NCBI GenBank assembly: GCA_035712345.1 | Contig: DASTAY010000056.1 | Coordinates: 1 to 64,000, forward strand | From: VRUE01 sp035712345 | GTDB lineage: Bacteria; Actinomycetota; Thermoleophilia; Solirubrobacterales; 70-9 | Direction of reading: 5' to 3' | DNA: 64,000 nucleotides | Shown here: piece by piece, positions 57,855 to 64,000 of the stretch | How the letters are laid out: each line of letters begins with the position of its first letter | Position numbering within the stretch: the stretch's first letter is position 1 | Notes under the pieces: model-generated | The model's input: the letters and a program-made list of their open reading frames with translations, nothing else | The model's database searches: none | Told to the model about the DNA's origin: nothing | Program-made: the position numbers and the translations under genes

Positions 57855-58745
57855 TCAGCCGCGCGGCGCCGACACGGCGTGCCAGACGCCGACGTCCTTG
57901 AGCCCGTCTCCTTTGGTCTGGCCCCGCTTCTTGTCCCCCGCGAAGGTGTAGAGCGGGCGACCGCGGAAGGTGACCTGGATGCCCCCGTCGGGCCGGTGCA
58001 CGGTGCCGAGCTTGACCGGGCCCTTCGGGACGACGCCGGCGGCGATCGTCAGTGGGTGCCAGAGCGAGCGGCAGCCGCTGCTCTCGGTGCAGACGAATCT
58101 GCCGTGGGTCTCGACGCTGAGGCTGTAGAGGGTGCGGCCGCCGGTGGTCGCGAGCAGCTTCCGCCCCCTGCTCCTGACCTCCTTCACCACCGTCCGCGAC
58201 CCATTGCCGTTGACCGTCCCGCCGCCTCCGCCCGATTCGCCGGGGTAGGGGCCGGCGCCGGCGGTGCCGTTCCCCCCGCTCGGGGGCGGCGCCGCGCTGC
58301 CTTCGGCGGTCGAGAAGGTGCCGTCCTGGGAGTAGACGGTCCCTTCGGCGGAATTGGCGGCGACGAGCTGGTAGTGGTAGGTCATGTTCGGCTGCAGGCC
58401 GGTGACCGTCTCCGTAACGGGGTTGGAGATCGGCGCGTCGGCGGCGAGGCTGCCGTCGGGAACCGGGGCGCTGGCGCCGTACGCCGTCGAGGTGCCGTAT
58501 TCGAAGTGCCAGGTCGTCGCGGCGCCGTAGTAGTTGTAGACCGTCCCCGACAGTTCGAACCCTTCGCCGGTCTTGACCGCCGGGCCGGTGGACGGTGGAT
58601 AGGAGTAGACGACCGCGCCCGCGGCGGGCGGCAGGACGGTGAGAGCCAGGACCACCAGCGTGGCCGCGAGGATCCCCCAGGAAGGCAGGCGCCGGTAGCA
58701 GCCGCCGAGCCCGTCCCAGCCGTCGAAGATCTCCAACCTTCCCAT
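57855..58745 (-). CDS. Secreted FN3-like plus Lipoprotein_15 repeat protein
   Basis: 296 residues from the ATG after AGGGAGGAAG, a strong ribosome site. Signal or membrane helix (WGILAATLVVLALTVLPPAA), then a fibronectin-III-like domain (about 40-130: TTWHFEYGTSTAYGASAPVP, VTGLQPNMTYHYQLVAANSA), a Gly/Ser linker, then secreted-repeat sequence: GGRTLYSLSVETHG, CRSLWHPLTIAAGV and IQVTFRGRPLYTFAGDKKRG with GVWHAVSAPRG. The last part matches the lipoprotein at 37871-38407. No lipobox Cys is seen. Probable surface protein; function unknown. Confidence 0.85.
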   Translation of the reverse strand: MGRLEIFDGWDGLGGCYRRLPSWGILAATLVVLALTVLPPAAGAVVYSYPPSTGPAVKTGEGFELSGTVYNYYGAATTWHFEYGTSTAYGASAPVPDGSLAADAPISNPVTETVTGLQPNMTYHYQLVAANSAEGTVYSQDGTFSTAEGSAAPPPSGGNGTAGAGPYPGESGGGGGTVNGNGSRTVVKEVRSRGRKLLATTGGRTLYSLSVETHGRFVCTESSGCRSLWHPLTIAAGVVPKGPVKLGTVHRPDGGIQVTFRGRPLYTFAGDKKRGQTKGDGLKDVGVWHAVSAPRG

Positions 58746-58908
58746 CGCTTCCTCCCTCTGCCGGTAGCCGGTCCGCCTTCGGTCTACGGCCGCCGGGCGG
58801 GAAAGGTTCGATCGCCGGGCGAGGGCCCCTTCGGGACGGCATCGCCTTCCCGACCGGCCTGGCCGAGAGCCCGCCGGCGCCCCAGTGTGCCCGTGTAGCT
58901 TGCGAGCC

Positions 58909-59772
58909 GTGCGCGTCGCCACCTGGAACGTGAACTCGGTCAAGCAGCGGCTGCCGCGCCTGCTGCCCTGGCTGGACGAACGGCGTCCGGACGTCGTCTG
59001 CCTGCAGGAGACGAAGCTGGCCGACGAGGCCTTCCGGGCGCTGCTCCGGGACGAGCTGGCGGGCCGCGGCTATGAGATCGCGGTTCACGGTGAGGCGACC
59101 TGGAACGGCGTCGCGATCCTCTCGCGCGTGGGCCTGGAGGATGTCTCGCCGGGCCTGGCGGGCGCGCCGGGGTTCCCGCATCCGGAGGCGCGCGCGGTGG
59201 CCGCCACCTGCGGCGGGATCCGGGTGTTGTCGGTCTACGTGCCGAACGGGCGCGAGCCGGGCTCGGAGCATTACGAGTACAAGCTCGCCTGGCTGGCCGC
59301 GCTGCGAGACGCGGTGGCCGCGGGCCCGGAGGCGACGGTCGTCTGCGGCGACATGAACATCGCCCCGACCGACGAGGACGTGTTCGACCCGGAGGCCTAT
59401 GCCGGTCAGACGCACGTGACCGCGCCCGAGCGCGCGGCGCTGGCGGAGCTGCAGGCGCTCGGCCTGCGCGACGTCGTCCGCGATCGCTGGCCGGGCGAGC
59501 GGATCTTCACCTACTGGGACTACCGAGCCGGGATGTTCCACCGGGACCTCGGGATGCGGATCGACCTGATCCTCGCCGCCGCCCCGGTCGCCGCCCGTGT
59601 CCGCGCCGCATGGATCGACCGCCAAGCGCGCAAGGGCAAGAACCCAAGCGACCACGCCCCCGTGATCGTCGACCTCGATGAAGCCCCCGATGGCGACATC
59701 GGCCCGGTAGTGCCACCTCCCTCGGCTCCAGTCACCATCCGCGGCAAGATCAAGCTGCCCCAGGCGCTGTAG
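58909..59772 (+). CDS. xthA: Exodeoxyribonuclease III
   Basis: 287 residues from GTG. AP endonuclease/3'-exonuclease of base excision repair. EEP-fold motifs: VATWNVNSVKQRLPRLLPWL, VVCLQETKLAD (metal Glu), VLSVYVPNG, VVCGDMNIAPTDEDVF (Asp/Asn), FTYWDYRAGMFHRDLGMRID and NPSDHAPVIVDL (catalytic His). An in-frame start 24 bases upstream was not chosen because homology begins at VRVATWN. It is 163 bases from the divergent secreted-repeat gene. A truncated XRE regulator fragment joins immediately after its stop. Confidence 0.93.
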   Translation: MRVATWNVNSVKQRLPRLLPWLDERRPDVVCLQETKLADEAFRALLRDELAGRGYEIAVHGEATWNGVAILSRVGLEDVSPGLAGAPGFPHPEARAVAATCGGIRVLSVYVPNGREPGSEHYEYKLAWLAALRDAVAAGPEATVVCGDMNIAPTDEDVFDPEAYAGQTHVTAPERAALAELQALGLRDVVRDRWPGERIFTYWDYRAGMFHRDLGMRIDLILAAAPVAARVRAAWIDRQARKGKNPSDHAPVIVDLDEAPDGDIGPVVPPPSAPVTIRGKIKLPQAL

Positions 59773-60134
59773 TCGATGATGGAGCTAGCGGATTTCAGCG
59801 CGAAACCGGGGTCGACAAGAACACGATCAGCAGTTGGCAGCGCTCTGACAGCGAGGCTGGTCCGTCCACCGTCAGTGTTGAAAAGGTCGCCCGCGTCGCG
59901 CAGGCGCTAGGCCTCGACCCCTGGTTGCTACTCGGACTCCCCGGCCCGCAGACTCCGGCGCCCACGGATCGGGAAAGCCTGATCCGCGAACTCGACCGCG
60001 AATTGGGTGAGATGGAAGACCGGGCCGAGGCGATTTCCGGGGAGCTCGCCGTGCCGCTGAAAGAGCTCAAGCGCCTCAGTTCGGCGATCCCGGAGCTGAG
60101 GGAGCTGGCGGCGAAGGCGCTCGGCGAGCGCTGA
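59772..60134 (+). pseudogene. XRE-family regulator fragment, 5' truncated
   Basis: A frame with no start encodes FQRETGVDKNTISSWQRSDS, then STVSVEKVARVAQALGLDPW, the second half of an XRE helix-turn-helix, then a helical tail RELDRELGEMEDRAEAISGE and AIPELRELAAKALGER. The first two HTH helices are missing; homology starts right after the xthA stop codon, so the join looks like a recombination point. A TTG at 59925 could start only the tail. Probably the relic of a mobile-element regulator. Confidence 0.6.
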
Positions 60135-60267
60135 ACCCGGACGGGGGACCGGTCAACGCATTGGGATTTACTGGCCGCTGAGCACCAAGAAGACACCAAG
60201 TACCTACCGGTGGAGCCAGCAGACATGGCTCTGCCGGCGCCCAAATGCAAGCCGGGGAATCGACGGC

Positions 60268-60283
60268 AATCGCCGTTAATCCC
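60268..60283. repeat. Inverted repeat left copy (pairs with 60541-60556)
   Basis: AATCGCCGTTAATCCC is complementary to GGGATTAGCGGCGATT at 60541-60556 with one difference. Such repeats on both sides of an att core are typical of integrase arm sites. Confidence 0.55.
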
Positions 60284-60337
60284 TTCGCATCGCCGCCATT
60301 TCGGGCACTCGTGCCCGAAATGGAGCGCTAACTTAGA

Positions 60338-60352
60338 GGCGGTTGGAAACGG
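60338..60352. repeat. Inverted repeat left copy (pairs with 60594-60608)
   Basis: GGCGGTTGGAAACGG is the exact complement of CCGTTTCCAACCGCC at 60594-60608; the pair encloses the tRNA fragment. Confidence 0.65.
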
Positions 60353-60394
60353 CTCTGAGGAGCGGAAACGCCCACGTGCAGGCTATTCCTCCGA

Positions 60395-60434
60395 TGGAGC
60401 TAGGCGGATTCGAACCGCCGACCTCCTGGGTGCG
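60395..60434 (-). other. tRNA-Ala(CGC) 3'-half, probable integration attachment site
   Basis: On the minus strand the sequence runs from anticodon CGC through the anticodon-stem 3' strand (CCAGG), variable loop AGGTC, T arm (GGCGG TTCGAAT CCGCC) to acceptor strand TAGCTCCA. The 5' half of a tRNA is absent upstream, so this is not a functional gene. Identity stops at the base before the anticodon, as expected for an attachment core formed by an integrase using the tRNA 3' end. Confidence 0.75.
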
Positions 60435-60632
60435 ATTTGAGAAAGCTGAAACTGGCAGCCCGTTCACGAGAGCGTGATTTGCAGGGATTTTGTCCCGACC
60501 TCCAGCGTGGCCCGCTCCGCTCGAAGTGCGGGGATACGCGGGGATTAGCGGCGATTCGGGCACTTCCCGGCAAGAAGTGCCTCGTTTCGCGCACCGTTTC
60601 CAACCGCCGAAGCCGCGGTATCCTCGTAAGCG

Positions 60633-60821
60633 ATGGCCACCGCAAAGCAGGATGTCCGAAGGGTTCTCGACGGCCTCCCCGAGGAAGCCTCGCTCGAGGA
60701 CATCCAGTACCACCTCTACGTCCTGCAGCGCATCGAGCGCGGCCGCGAAGACGTCGAGGCAGGGAGAGTCCTGCCCCAGGACGAGGTCGAGCAGCGGTTG
60801 GCCCGGTGGCTCGACAAGTAG
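60633..60821 (+). CDS. Antitoxin of a ParE-type toxin-antitoxin pair
   Basis: 62 residues: ATAKQDVRRVLDGLPEEASL, then EDIQYHLYVLQRIERGREDV, ending EVEQRLARWLDK. Small, acidic and helical, like the short antitoxins of RelE/ParE pairs (no clear ribbon-helix-helix seen). Its end overlaps the toxin start by 16 bases. Antitoxins of this type bind and block the toxin and often repress the operon. A hairpin (60559-60581) and an inverted repeat just upstream may belong to its promoter region. Confidence 0.8.
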   Translation: MATAKQDVRRVLDGLPEEASLEDIQYHLYVLQRIERGREDVEAGRVLPQDEVEQRLARWLDK

Positions 60822-61123
60822 CGTGGGCCGAGACTGCCTGGCGGGACCTCGAGCGCATTGCCGACTACATTGCCGAGGATTCCCCGGGCTATGCAGCGGC
60901 GTTCGTGCGGCGCGTCCGTGATTGCGCTCGAACCCTTGAGGAGATGGCCGAGCGAGGGCGCGTGGTTCCAGAGCTGGAGGAGCTGGCGGTCCGCGAGCTG
61001 ATCGTTGGAAGCTACCGCCTGATCTACGAGATCGAGGGCGCGGACGTCAACATCCTCGGCTTGATCCACGGCGCGCGCGATCTCGCGCCGCTCTGGGGCA
61101 AAGAGGGTCGCTCCGGGCCATGA
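60806..61123 (+). CDS. RelE/ParE-family toxin
   Basis: 105 residues from the GTG inside the antitoxin gene. It has the family pattern VAWAETAWRDLERIADYIAE, then FVRRVRDCARTLEEMAERGR, then VVPELEELAVRELIVGSYRL and IYEIEGADVNILGLIHGARD. RelE cleaves mRNA at ribosomes, whereas ParE poisons gyrase; the missing RelE catalytic set and the REL..YRLIY core favour a ParE-like protein. The pair may help keep the neighbouring integrated DNA in the genome. Confidence 0.88.
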   Translation: MARQVAWAETAWRDLERIADYIAEDSPGYAAAFVRRVRDCARTLEEMAERGRVVPELEELAVRELIVGSYRLIYEIEGADVNILGLIHGARDLAPLWGKEGRSGP

Positions 61124-61194
61124 GTTGGTTGATCGGTCACGGCTTCGATTTTGAATGATCGGCGCTGGCAAACGATGAAACCCAACCATCACAG

Positions 61195-62457
61195 TCACCC
61201 CGTCCTCGGGTCGAAGCGCTCGATGTACGCGCTTGCCGCCGCGATGCCGTCTTCACTCGCCATCTGCCGCGCGACCGTCGCGGCACGAGCGCGAACATCG
61301 GCCTCGAGCACGCGCCGTAGTCCTCGAGCCAGGCGGCGAGTGTCGAGCTTTGAGAAGGGGAGCGTGTCGCCGATTCCCAGCGCGCGGCAGCGCGCTCCCC
61401 AGAAGGGTTGATCTGCCATAACCGAGCAGACGAGGGTCGGGATTCCCGCAGCCGCGCTGGCGGACGTCGTGCCGGCGCCGCCGTGATGGACTGCTGCCGC
61501 GCATCGCGGCAGCAGGCTCTGGTGGTCGACCGCGTCGAGGACGAAGAGGTCGTCCTCATCGGCTCCCTCCAAGTCGCTCCAGCCGGCAGCGACGATCGCC
61601 CGCACACCGAGCTCCGCCGAGACGGTACGGATCATGTCCAGGGTCGCCGCCCCATCCAGGACCGGCATGCTGCCGAAGCCGAAGAAGACCGGTGCCGGAC
61701 CGCCCTCCAGCCATTCGTCAAGCTCCTTGTCGATCCCGACCTCGCCGAACCGCCCTCGCAGCTCGGGCCAGGGCTCCAGCGATCCGGCCGGATGGAGGCC
61801 GGCCGACCACCCTGCGGGCGGCGGGAACAGCGCCTGGCTGTAGGCGAGAAGCGCCGGCGTTCTCGGACCGAAGCGATGGCGCCACTGCCGCCAACGCGGA
61901 GGAGGCAGGTCGAGCTCGTCGTGAAGCTGCGCCAGGTCCTCCCGCTGCGAACGGTAGAAGGTCCACATCGGCAGGTTGTGGGCGATCCCCTTGGCCGGTC
62001 CGAGGCTGCGCTGCGGCAACATGGTCGGCATGTAGGAGCGCGAGGGAGCGGTCGGGCAGAGGTGCACGGGGACCAGCGGGATGCCCCGTGCCTCGGCGAC
62101 CGCGGCACAGCGGGCGGTCATCAAGACGCCGCAGACGATCACATCCACGTCGCCGCTCAGCTCTATCAGCACCCGCCGGTTCCTCTCCCAGAAGGGCTTT
62201 TCTGCATCCTCGAGCCAGCGAAAGAACGCCCTCATCCGCCCGTCCGCCAGCATGCGTCGAGCCTCCTCGGCGCCGAGCATCTCCTGGGCGTCGAGCGCAA
62301 GCGGGCGAAACGGCAGCCCCGCGGCGCGGACCATGCCCTCCCCGTCAAGCGAGGCCGTCACCTCGACCGCGTGCCCGCCGTCGGCCAGCGCCCGGCCGAG
62401 GCAGACGAAGGGCTGCACGTCCCCCCGCGTGCCGTAGGAAACCAGCGCGACCCTCAT
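61195..62457 (-). CDS. UGT-type glycosyltransferase (GT1, macrolide/sterol-like)
   Basis: 420 residues with GT-B fold. N-terminal LVSYGTRGDVQPFVCLGRAL, then HAVEVTASLDGEGMVRAAGL; C-terminal VFFGFGSMPVLDG, then RCAAAVHHGGAGTTSASAAA (UDP-sugar site HHGGAGTT) and IPTLVCSVMADQPFWGARC. This group glycosylates sterols, polyketides or lipids (GtfB/UGT80-like). It is the last gene of a minus-strand unit after a hydrolase, separated by 1 base. No biosynthetic core genes are visible, so a natural product is not established. Confidence 0.9.
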   Translation of the reverse strand: MRVALVSYGTRGDVQPFVCLGRALADGGHAVEVTASLDGEGMVRAAGLPFRPLALDAQEMLGAEEARRMLADGRMRAFFRWLEDAEKPFWERNRRVLIELSGDVDVIVCGVLMTARCAAVAEARGIPLVPVHLCPTAPSRSYMPTMLPQRSLGPAKGIAHNLPMWTFYRSQREDLAQLHDELDLPPPRWRQWRHRFGPRTPALLAYSQALFPPPAGWSAGLHPAGSLEPWPELRGRFGEVGIDKELDEWLEGGPAPVFFGFGSMPVLDGAATLDMIRTVSAELGVRAIVAAGWSDLEGADEDDLFVLDAVDHQSLLPRCAAAVHHGGAGTTSASAAAGIPTLVCSVMADQPFWGARCRALGIGDTLPFSKLDTRRLARGLRRVLEADVRARAATVARQMASEDGIAAASAYIERFDPRTG

Positions 62458-62458
62458 C

Positions 62459-63346
62459 TCAGGGGCCCCCTGCCAGGCGATCGAGGATCTCCTCGCCGTG
62501 ATCCTCGATCAGCAGGTGACCGGCGTCCTCGAACCAGAGGGGGCGGGCATCGCCGAGTGTCTCGATCCAGTGCTGCGCGTGGGCAGGGGGCGCGATCGCA
62601 TCGCGCCGACCGTGAAAGACGTGAACCGGGATGCCGATCTCGGCCGGGTCGAACCCCCACGGGGCAAGCACGGTACGCATGTCCTCGGCCAGGCCGCGGC
62701 CACCGCGCGCCCGGGTCGCTTCCAGATAGGCGAGCTGCAGGCGCCGCGCGACGTCGGGCCGGTTGAGGACGGCGCGGTCGACCTTCGGAAAGTTGGCGGC
62801 GACGAGCTTCAGCGCCAGAGCCGGGCTATGGCGGGTGAGCCACCCGCTCGCCGCGTAGAGGAGCGCCATCGCGCCAGGGAGGCGATCGGCGAGCCACCAG
62901 GCCCTTGCCGTGTGCATCTGGCGGACGAACCCCGGCTGGTCCAGCCGGCCGCATCCGCTGATCAGCGCCGCCGACTCGACCCGGTCCTCCAGCTCACGCG
63001 CACAGGCGAGCGCGTAAGGCGCACCGGCTGACTGGCCGCTGACGCTGAAGCGAGCGATCTCCAGGCGCTCCGCCAACTCCTCCACGTCAGAAGCCCAATC
63101 GGCCACCGAACGGCCCGGCTTCGGGTCGGACCCGCCGACTCCGGGCCGGTCGATGGCGACCAGGCGGATGCCGCGATCCGTGCAGGCCGAGCCGGCGCCC
63201 CAGCTGAACCGCCCGTCGGGAATCCCATGGAAGTGCAAGAGCGGTCGCCCGTCGCGCGGGCCCCATTCGGCGTAGGCCAGCGCCCGCCCATCGGCGAGCC
63301 GGGCCTCACCAGCCCGCCCTCGGTCGCTATCGCCCGTCCCGCTCAA
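62459..63346 (-). CDS. Alpha/beta hydrolase
   Basis: 295 residues from TTG, which follows GGGAGG by 5 bases and overlaps the upstream stop; longer frames run into the upstream gene. Marks: LLHFHGIPDGRFSWGAGSA, VAIDRPGVGGSDPKPGRSVA, the nucleophile elbow VSGQSAGAPYALACA (Ser), HGRRDAIAPP (Asp) and EDAGHLLIEDHGEE (His). All three catalytic residues are in place. Pairs with the UGT gene and a membrane protein in an operon. Substrate unknown. Confidence 0.88.
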   Translation of the reverse strand: MSGTGDSDRGRAGEARLADGRALAYAEWGPRDGRPLLHFHGIPDGRFSWGAGSACTDRGIRLVAIDRPGVGGSDPKPGRSVADWASDVEELAERLEIARFSVSGQSAGAPYALACARELEDRVESAALISGCGRLDQPGFVRQMHTARAWWLADRLPGAMALLYAASGWLTRHSPALALKLVAANFPKVDRAVLNRPDVARRLQLAYLEATRARGGRGLAEDMRTVLAPWGFDPAEIGIPVHVFHGRRDAIAPPAHAQHWIETLGDARPLWFEDAGHLLIEDHGEEILDRLAGGP

Positions 63347-63933
63347 TGCGACCTCCCACCCGGTGGTCGCCGTCGGGCCCCGAAACCGATGGCAAGCAGG
63401 ACCGCGATGACCGCGTAGGCGCCCGCCGGGCGCCGGTGCCGAACGAGGCCTCCGAGGCCGGCGACGGCGTAGGTTCGCAACAGAGCCACGTCGATCGCAT
63501 CGACCCAAGCGGCCGCGCGTCGCGATCCGGCCCATGTCCTTGCCGGCTCGTTGAGCAGGGCGACCTGGGCCAGGACCAGGCCGTAGCCGACGCTCCCCAG
63601 GGCGAGCGCCGCGCGCACTTCCGGATCGCGCGCTCCGCCGCCGCGGATCAAGCGGACGATCTGTCGAACGTGCACGAGGTGCGCGCCGACGAACCCCGCG
63701 CGCCAAGGCCCTGCCTTCGACTCCGGTCGGTTGGCGGCGACGACGCCCCCGATCAGGAAGGGCAGCGCCGAGTGCGCGGTGACGCGCAGCTCGCCCCGCT
63801 CTTCATCCGCGTAGAGACCTGCTGCGGCCTTGCCGGCCATCCCCGCTGCCACGCCCGCGCCGAGGCCAACGGCGGCTGAAGTCAACTTTCCTCCGCCGCG
63901 GCTCGGCGGCCTTTGCCGGCCTGAACGTGGCAT
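63343..63933 (-). CDS. Multi-pass membrane protein, function unknown
   Basis: 196 residues with about four to five hydrophobic segments: SAAVGLGAGVAAGMAGKAAA, SALPFLIGGVVAANRP, GYGLVLAQVALL, YAVAGLGGLV and GAYAVIAVLLAIGFGARRRP. A soluble stretch HLVHVRQIVRLIRGGG lies between. I do not recognise the family. ATG lies just after the stop of an upstream partial gene (TGAAATG), and its stop overlaps the hydrolase start by 4 bases, so it is inside an operon. Confidence 0.7.
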   Translation of the reverse strand: MPRSGRQRPPSRGGGKLTSAAVGLGAGVAAGMAGKAAAGLYADEERGELRVTAHSALPFLIGGVVAANRPESKAGPWRAGFVGAHLVHVRQIVRLIRGGGARDPEVRAALALGSVGYGLVLAQVALLNEPARTWAGSRRAAAWVDAIDVALLRTYAVAGLGGLVRHRRPAGAYAVIAVLLAIGFGARRRPPGGRSH

Positions 63934-63934
63934 T

Positions 63935-64000
63935 TCAGCGCGCGAGGGACTCCGCCACCGCGTACACGAGGCGGGTCGCGTCGGTCACCGTCTCGTAGTC
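63935..64000 (-). CDS. C-terminal end of a gene continuing beyond the window
   Basis: The last 21 codons before a TGA read DYETVTDATRLVYAVAESLA-R. The rest lies beyond base 64000. Spacing to the next gene is 1 base, so it is the upstream member of the same minus-strand operon. Too little to assign a family. Confidence 0.55.
   Translation of the reverse strand, partial: DYETVTDATRLVYAVAESLAR

Larger units (their letters stand above)
60135..60632. other. 498-bp non-coding region with att-like features
   Basis: No gene is supported. It holds a perfect hairpin (CCATTTCGGGCAC-N2-GTGCCCGAAATGG, 60296-60323), a tRNA 3'-half, a GGCACTTC/GAAGTGCC hairpin (60559-60581), and two inverted-repeat pairs (60268-60283 with 60541-60556; 60338-60352 with 60594-60608). 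The GGGGAT motif recurs several times on either side of the tRNA piece. Confidence 0.6.
60395..64000. mobile_element. Possible integrative element, one end only
   Basis: With the tRNA 3'-half on the minus strand, tRNA-site integration would place the element on the high-coordinate side and an intact tRNA-Ala beyond the window. Near the site lie a toxin-antitoxin pair and cargo-like genes. No integrase is visible in the window, so this boundary is an inference. Confidence 0.3.

Noticed and set aside
60395..60434. Functional tRNA gene
   Set aside because: Only the part from the anticodon to the 3' end is present; D arm and 5' acceptor strand are absent.
61195..63933. Natural-product gene cluster around the UGT glycosyltransferase
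   Set aside because: No polyketide, peptide or terpene core enzyme is present; three genes are too few to support it.

Overview
This 64-kb window is GC-rich chromosomal DNA (G+C near 70% by eye) from an actinobacterium. The gene set fits the Thermoleophilia/Solirubrobacterales best: many TetR paralogues, DUF3105, DUF5996, DUF6504-like and secreted-repeat lipoproteins, an actinobacterial-type SOS box (GAAC-N4-GTTC), dnaE2, and an encapsulin with encapsulated ferritin. The class assignment is an inference; no rRNA is present. GTG and TTG starts and 4-base stop/start overlaps are common. Nearly every gene has a long open shadow frame on the other strand, and these were ignored.

Layout. 0-11.1 kb is a surface-polysaccharide locus: nucleotide-sugar 4,6-dehydratase, LytR_C membrane protein, O-antigen-ligase-type polymerase, Wzx-type flippase, three glycosyltransferases, a priming sugar-phosphate transferase and two acyltransferases of the GNAT/FemAB type. 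11.1-14.9 kb holds DUF3105, an alpha/beta hydrolase, metF and an enoyl-CoA hydratase. 14.9-21.4 kb is an unusual cluster of seven TetR-family genes carrying eight TetR units, one gene being a tandem fusion, interrupted only by pyrF. 21.7-26.2 kb is an SOS-box-controlled mutagenesis operon: a palm-less ImuB-like protein, a small DUF6504-like protein and DnaE2. 26-34 kb has an SGNH hydrolase, HxlR/MFS, a VOC protein, a DrrAB-like ABC exporter with a divergent MarR gene, and an NmrA-like oxidoreductase. 34-41.5 kb carries a prephenate-dehydratase-like protein, DUF5996, a large secreted GDSL hydrolase, a repeat lipoprotein, a DMT transporter and a DEAD-box helicase. 40.8-45.7 kb is an MFS-UspA-MFS-MBL operon whose first start codon overlaps that of a divergent TetR gene at a palindromic operator. 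46-52 kb has PNPOx, DUF4337, a methyltransferase, a secreted NlpC/P60-like protein, a secreted FGE-like protein and a cNMP-binding thioredoxin-reductase-like flavoprotein. 52.3-53.5 kb is a ferritin-type encapsulin system. 53.5-58.8 kb contains cell-envelope genes and several damaged genes (frameshifted MGMT, head-to-head truncated DUF2867/DUF393, DUF488 without a normal start). 58.9-64 kb has xthA, a broken XRE regulator, a tRNA-Ala(CGC) 3'-half that looks like an attachment site, a ParE-type toxin-antitoxin pair, and a UGT/hydrolase/membrane-protein operon.

The most unusual feature is a set of palindromic repeat families dispersed through the window. Several copies sit in frame inside protein-coding genes. 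PE-1 is a 45-bp element in five copies, one of them inside the FemAB-like gene. PE-2 is about 93 bp in three copies, two in the O-antigen ligase and one, in opposite orientation with changed but still pairing stems, in dnaE2. PE-3 and PE-4 have two copies each. Other hairpins supply a gene's stop codon or contain a start codon. This resembles Rickettsia palindromic elements in behaviour, but I do not recognise these families, and no matching transposase is visible here.
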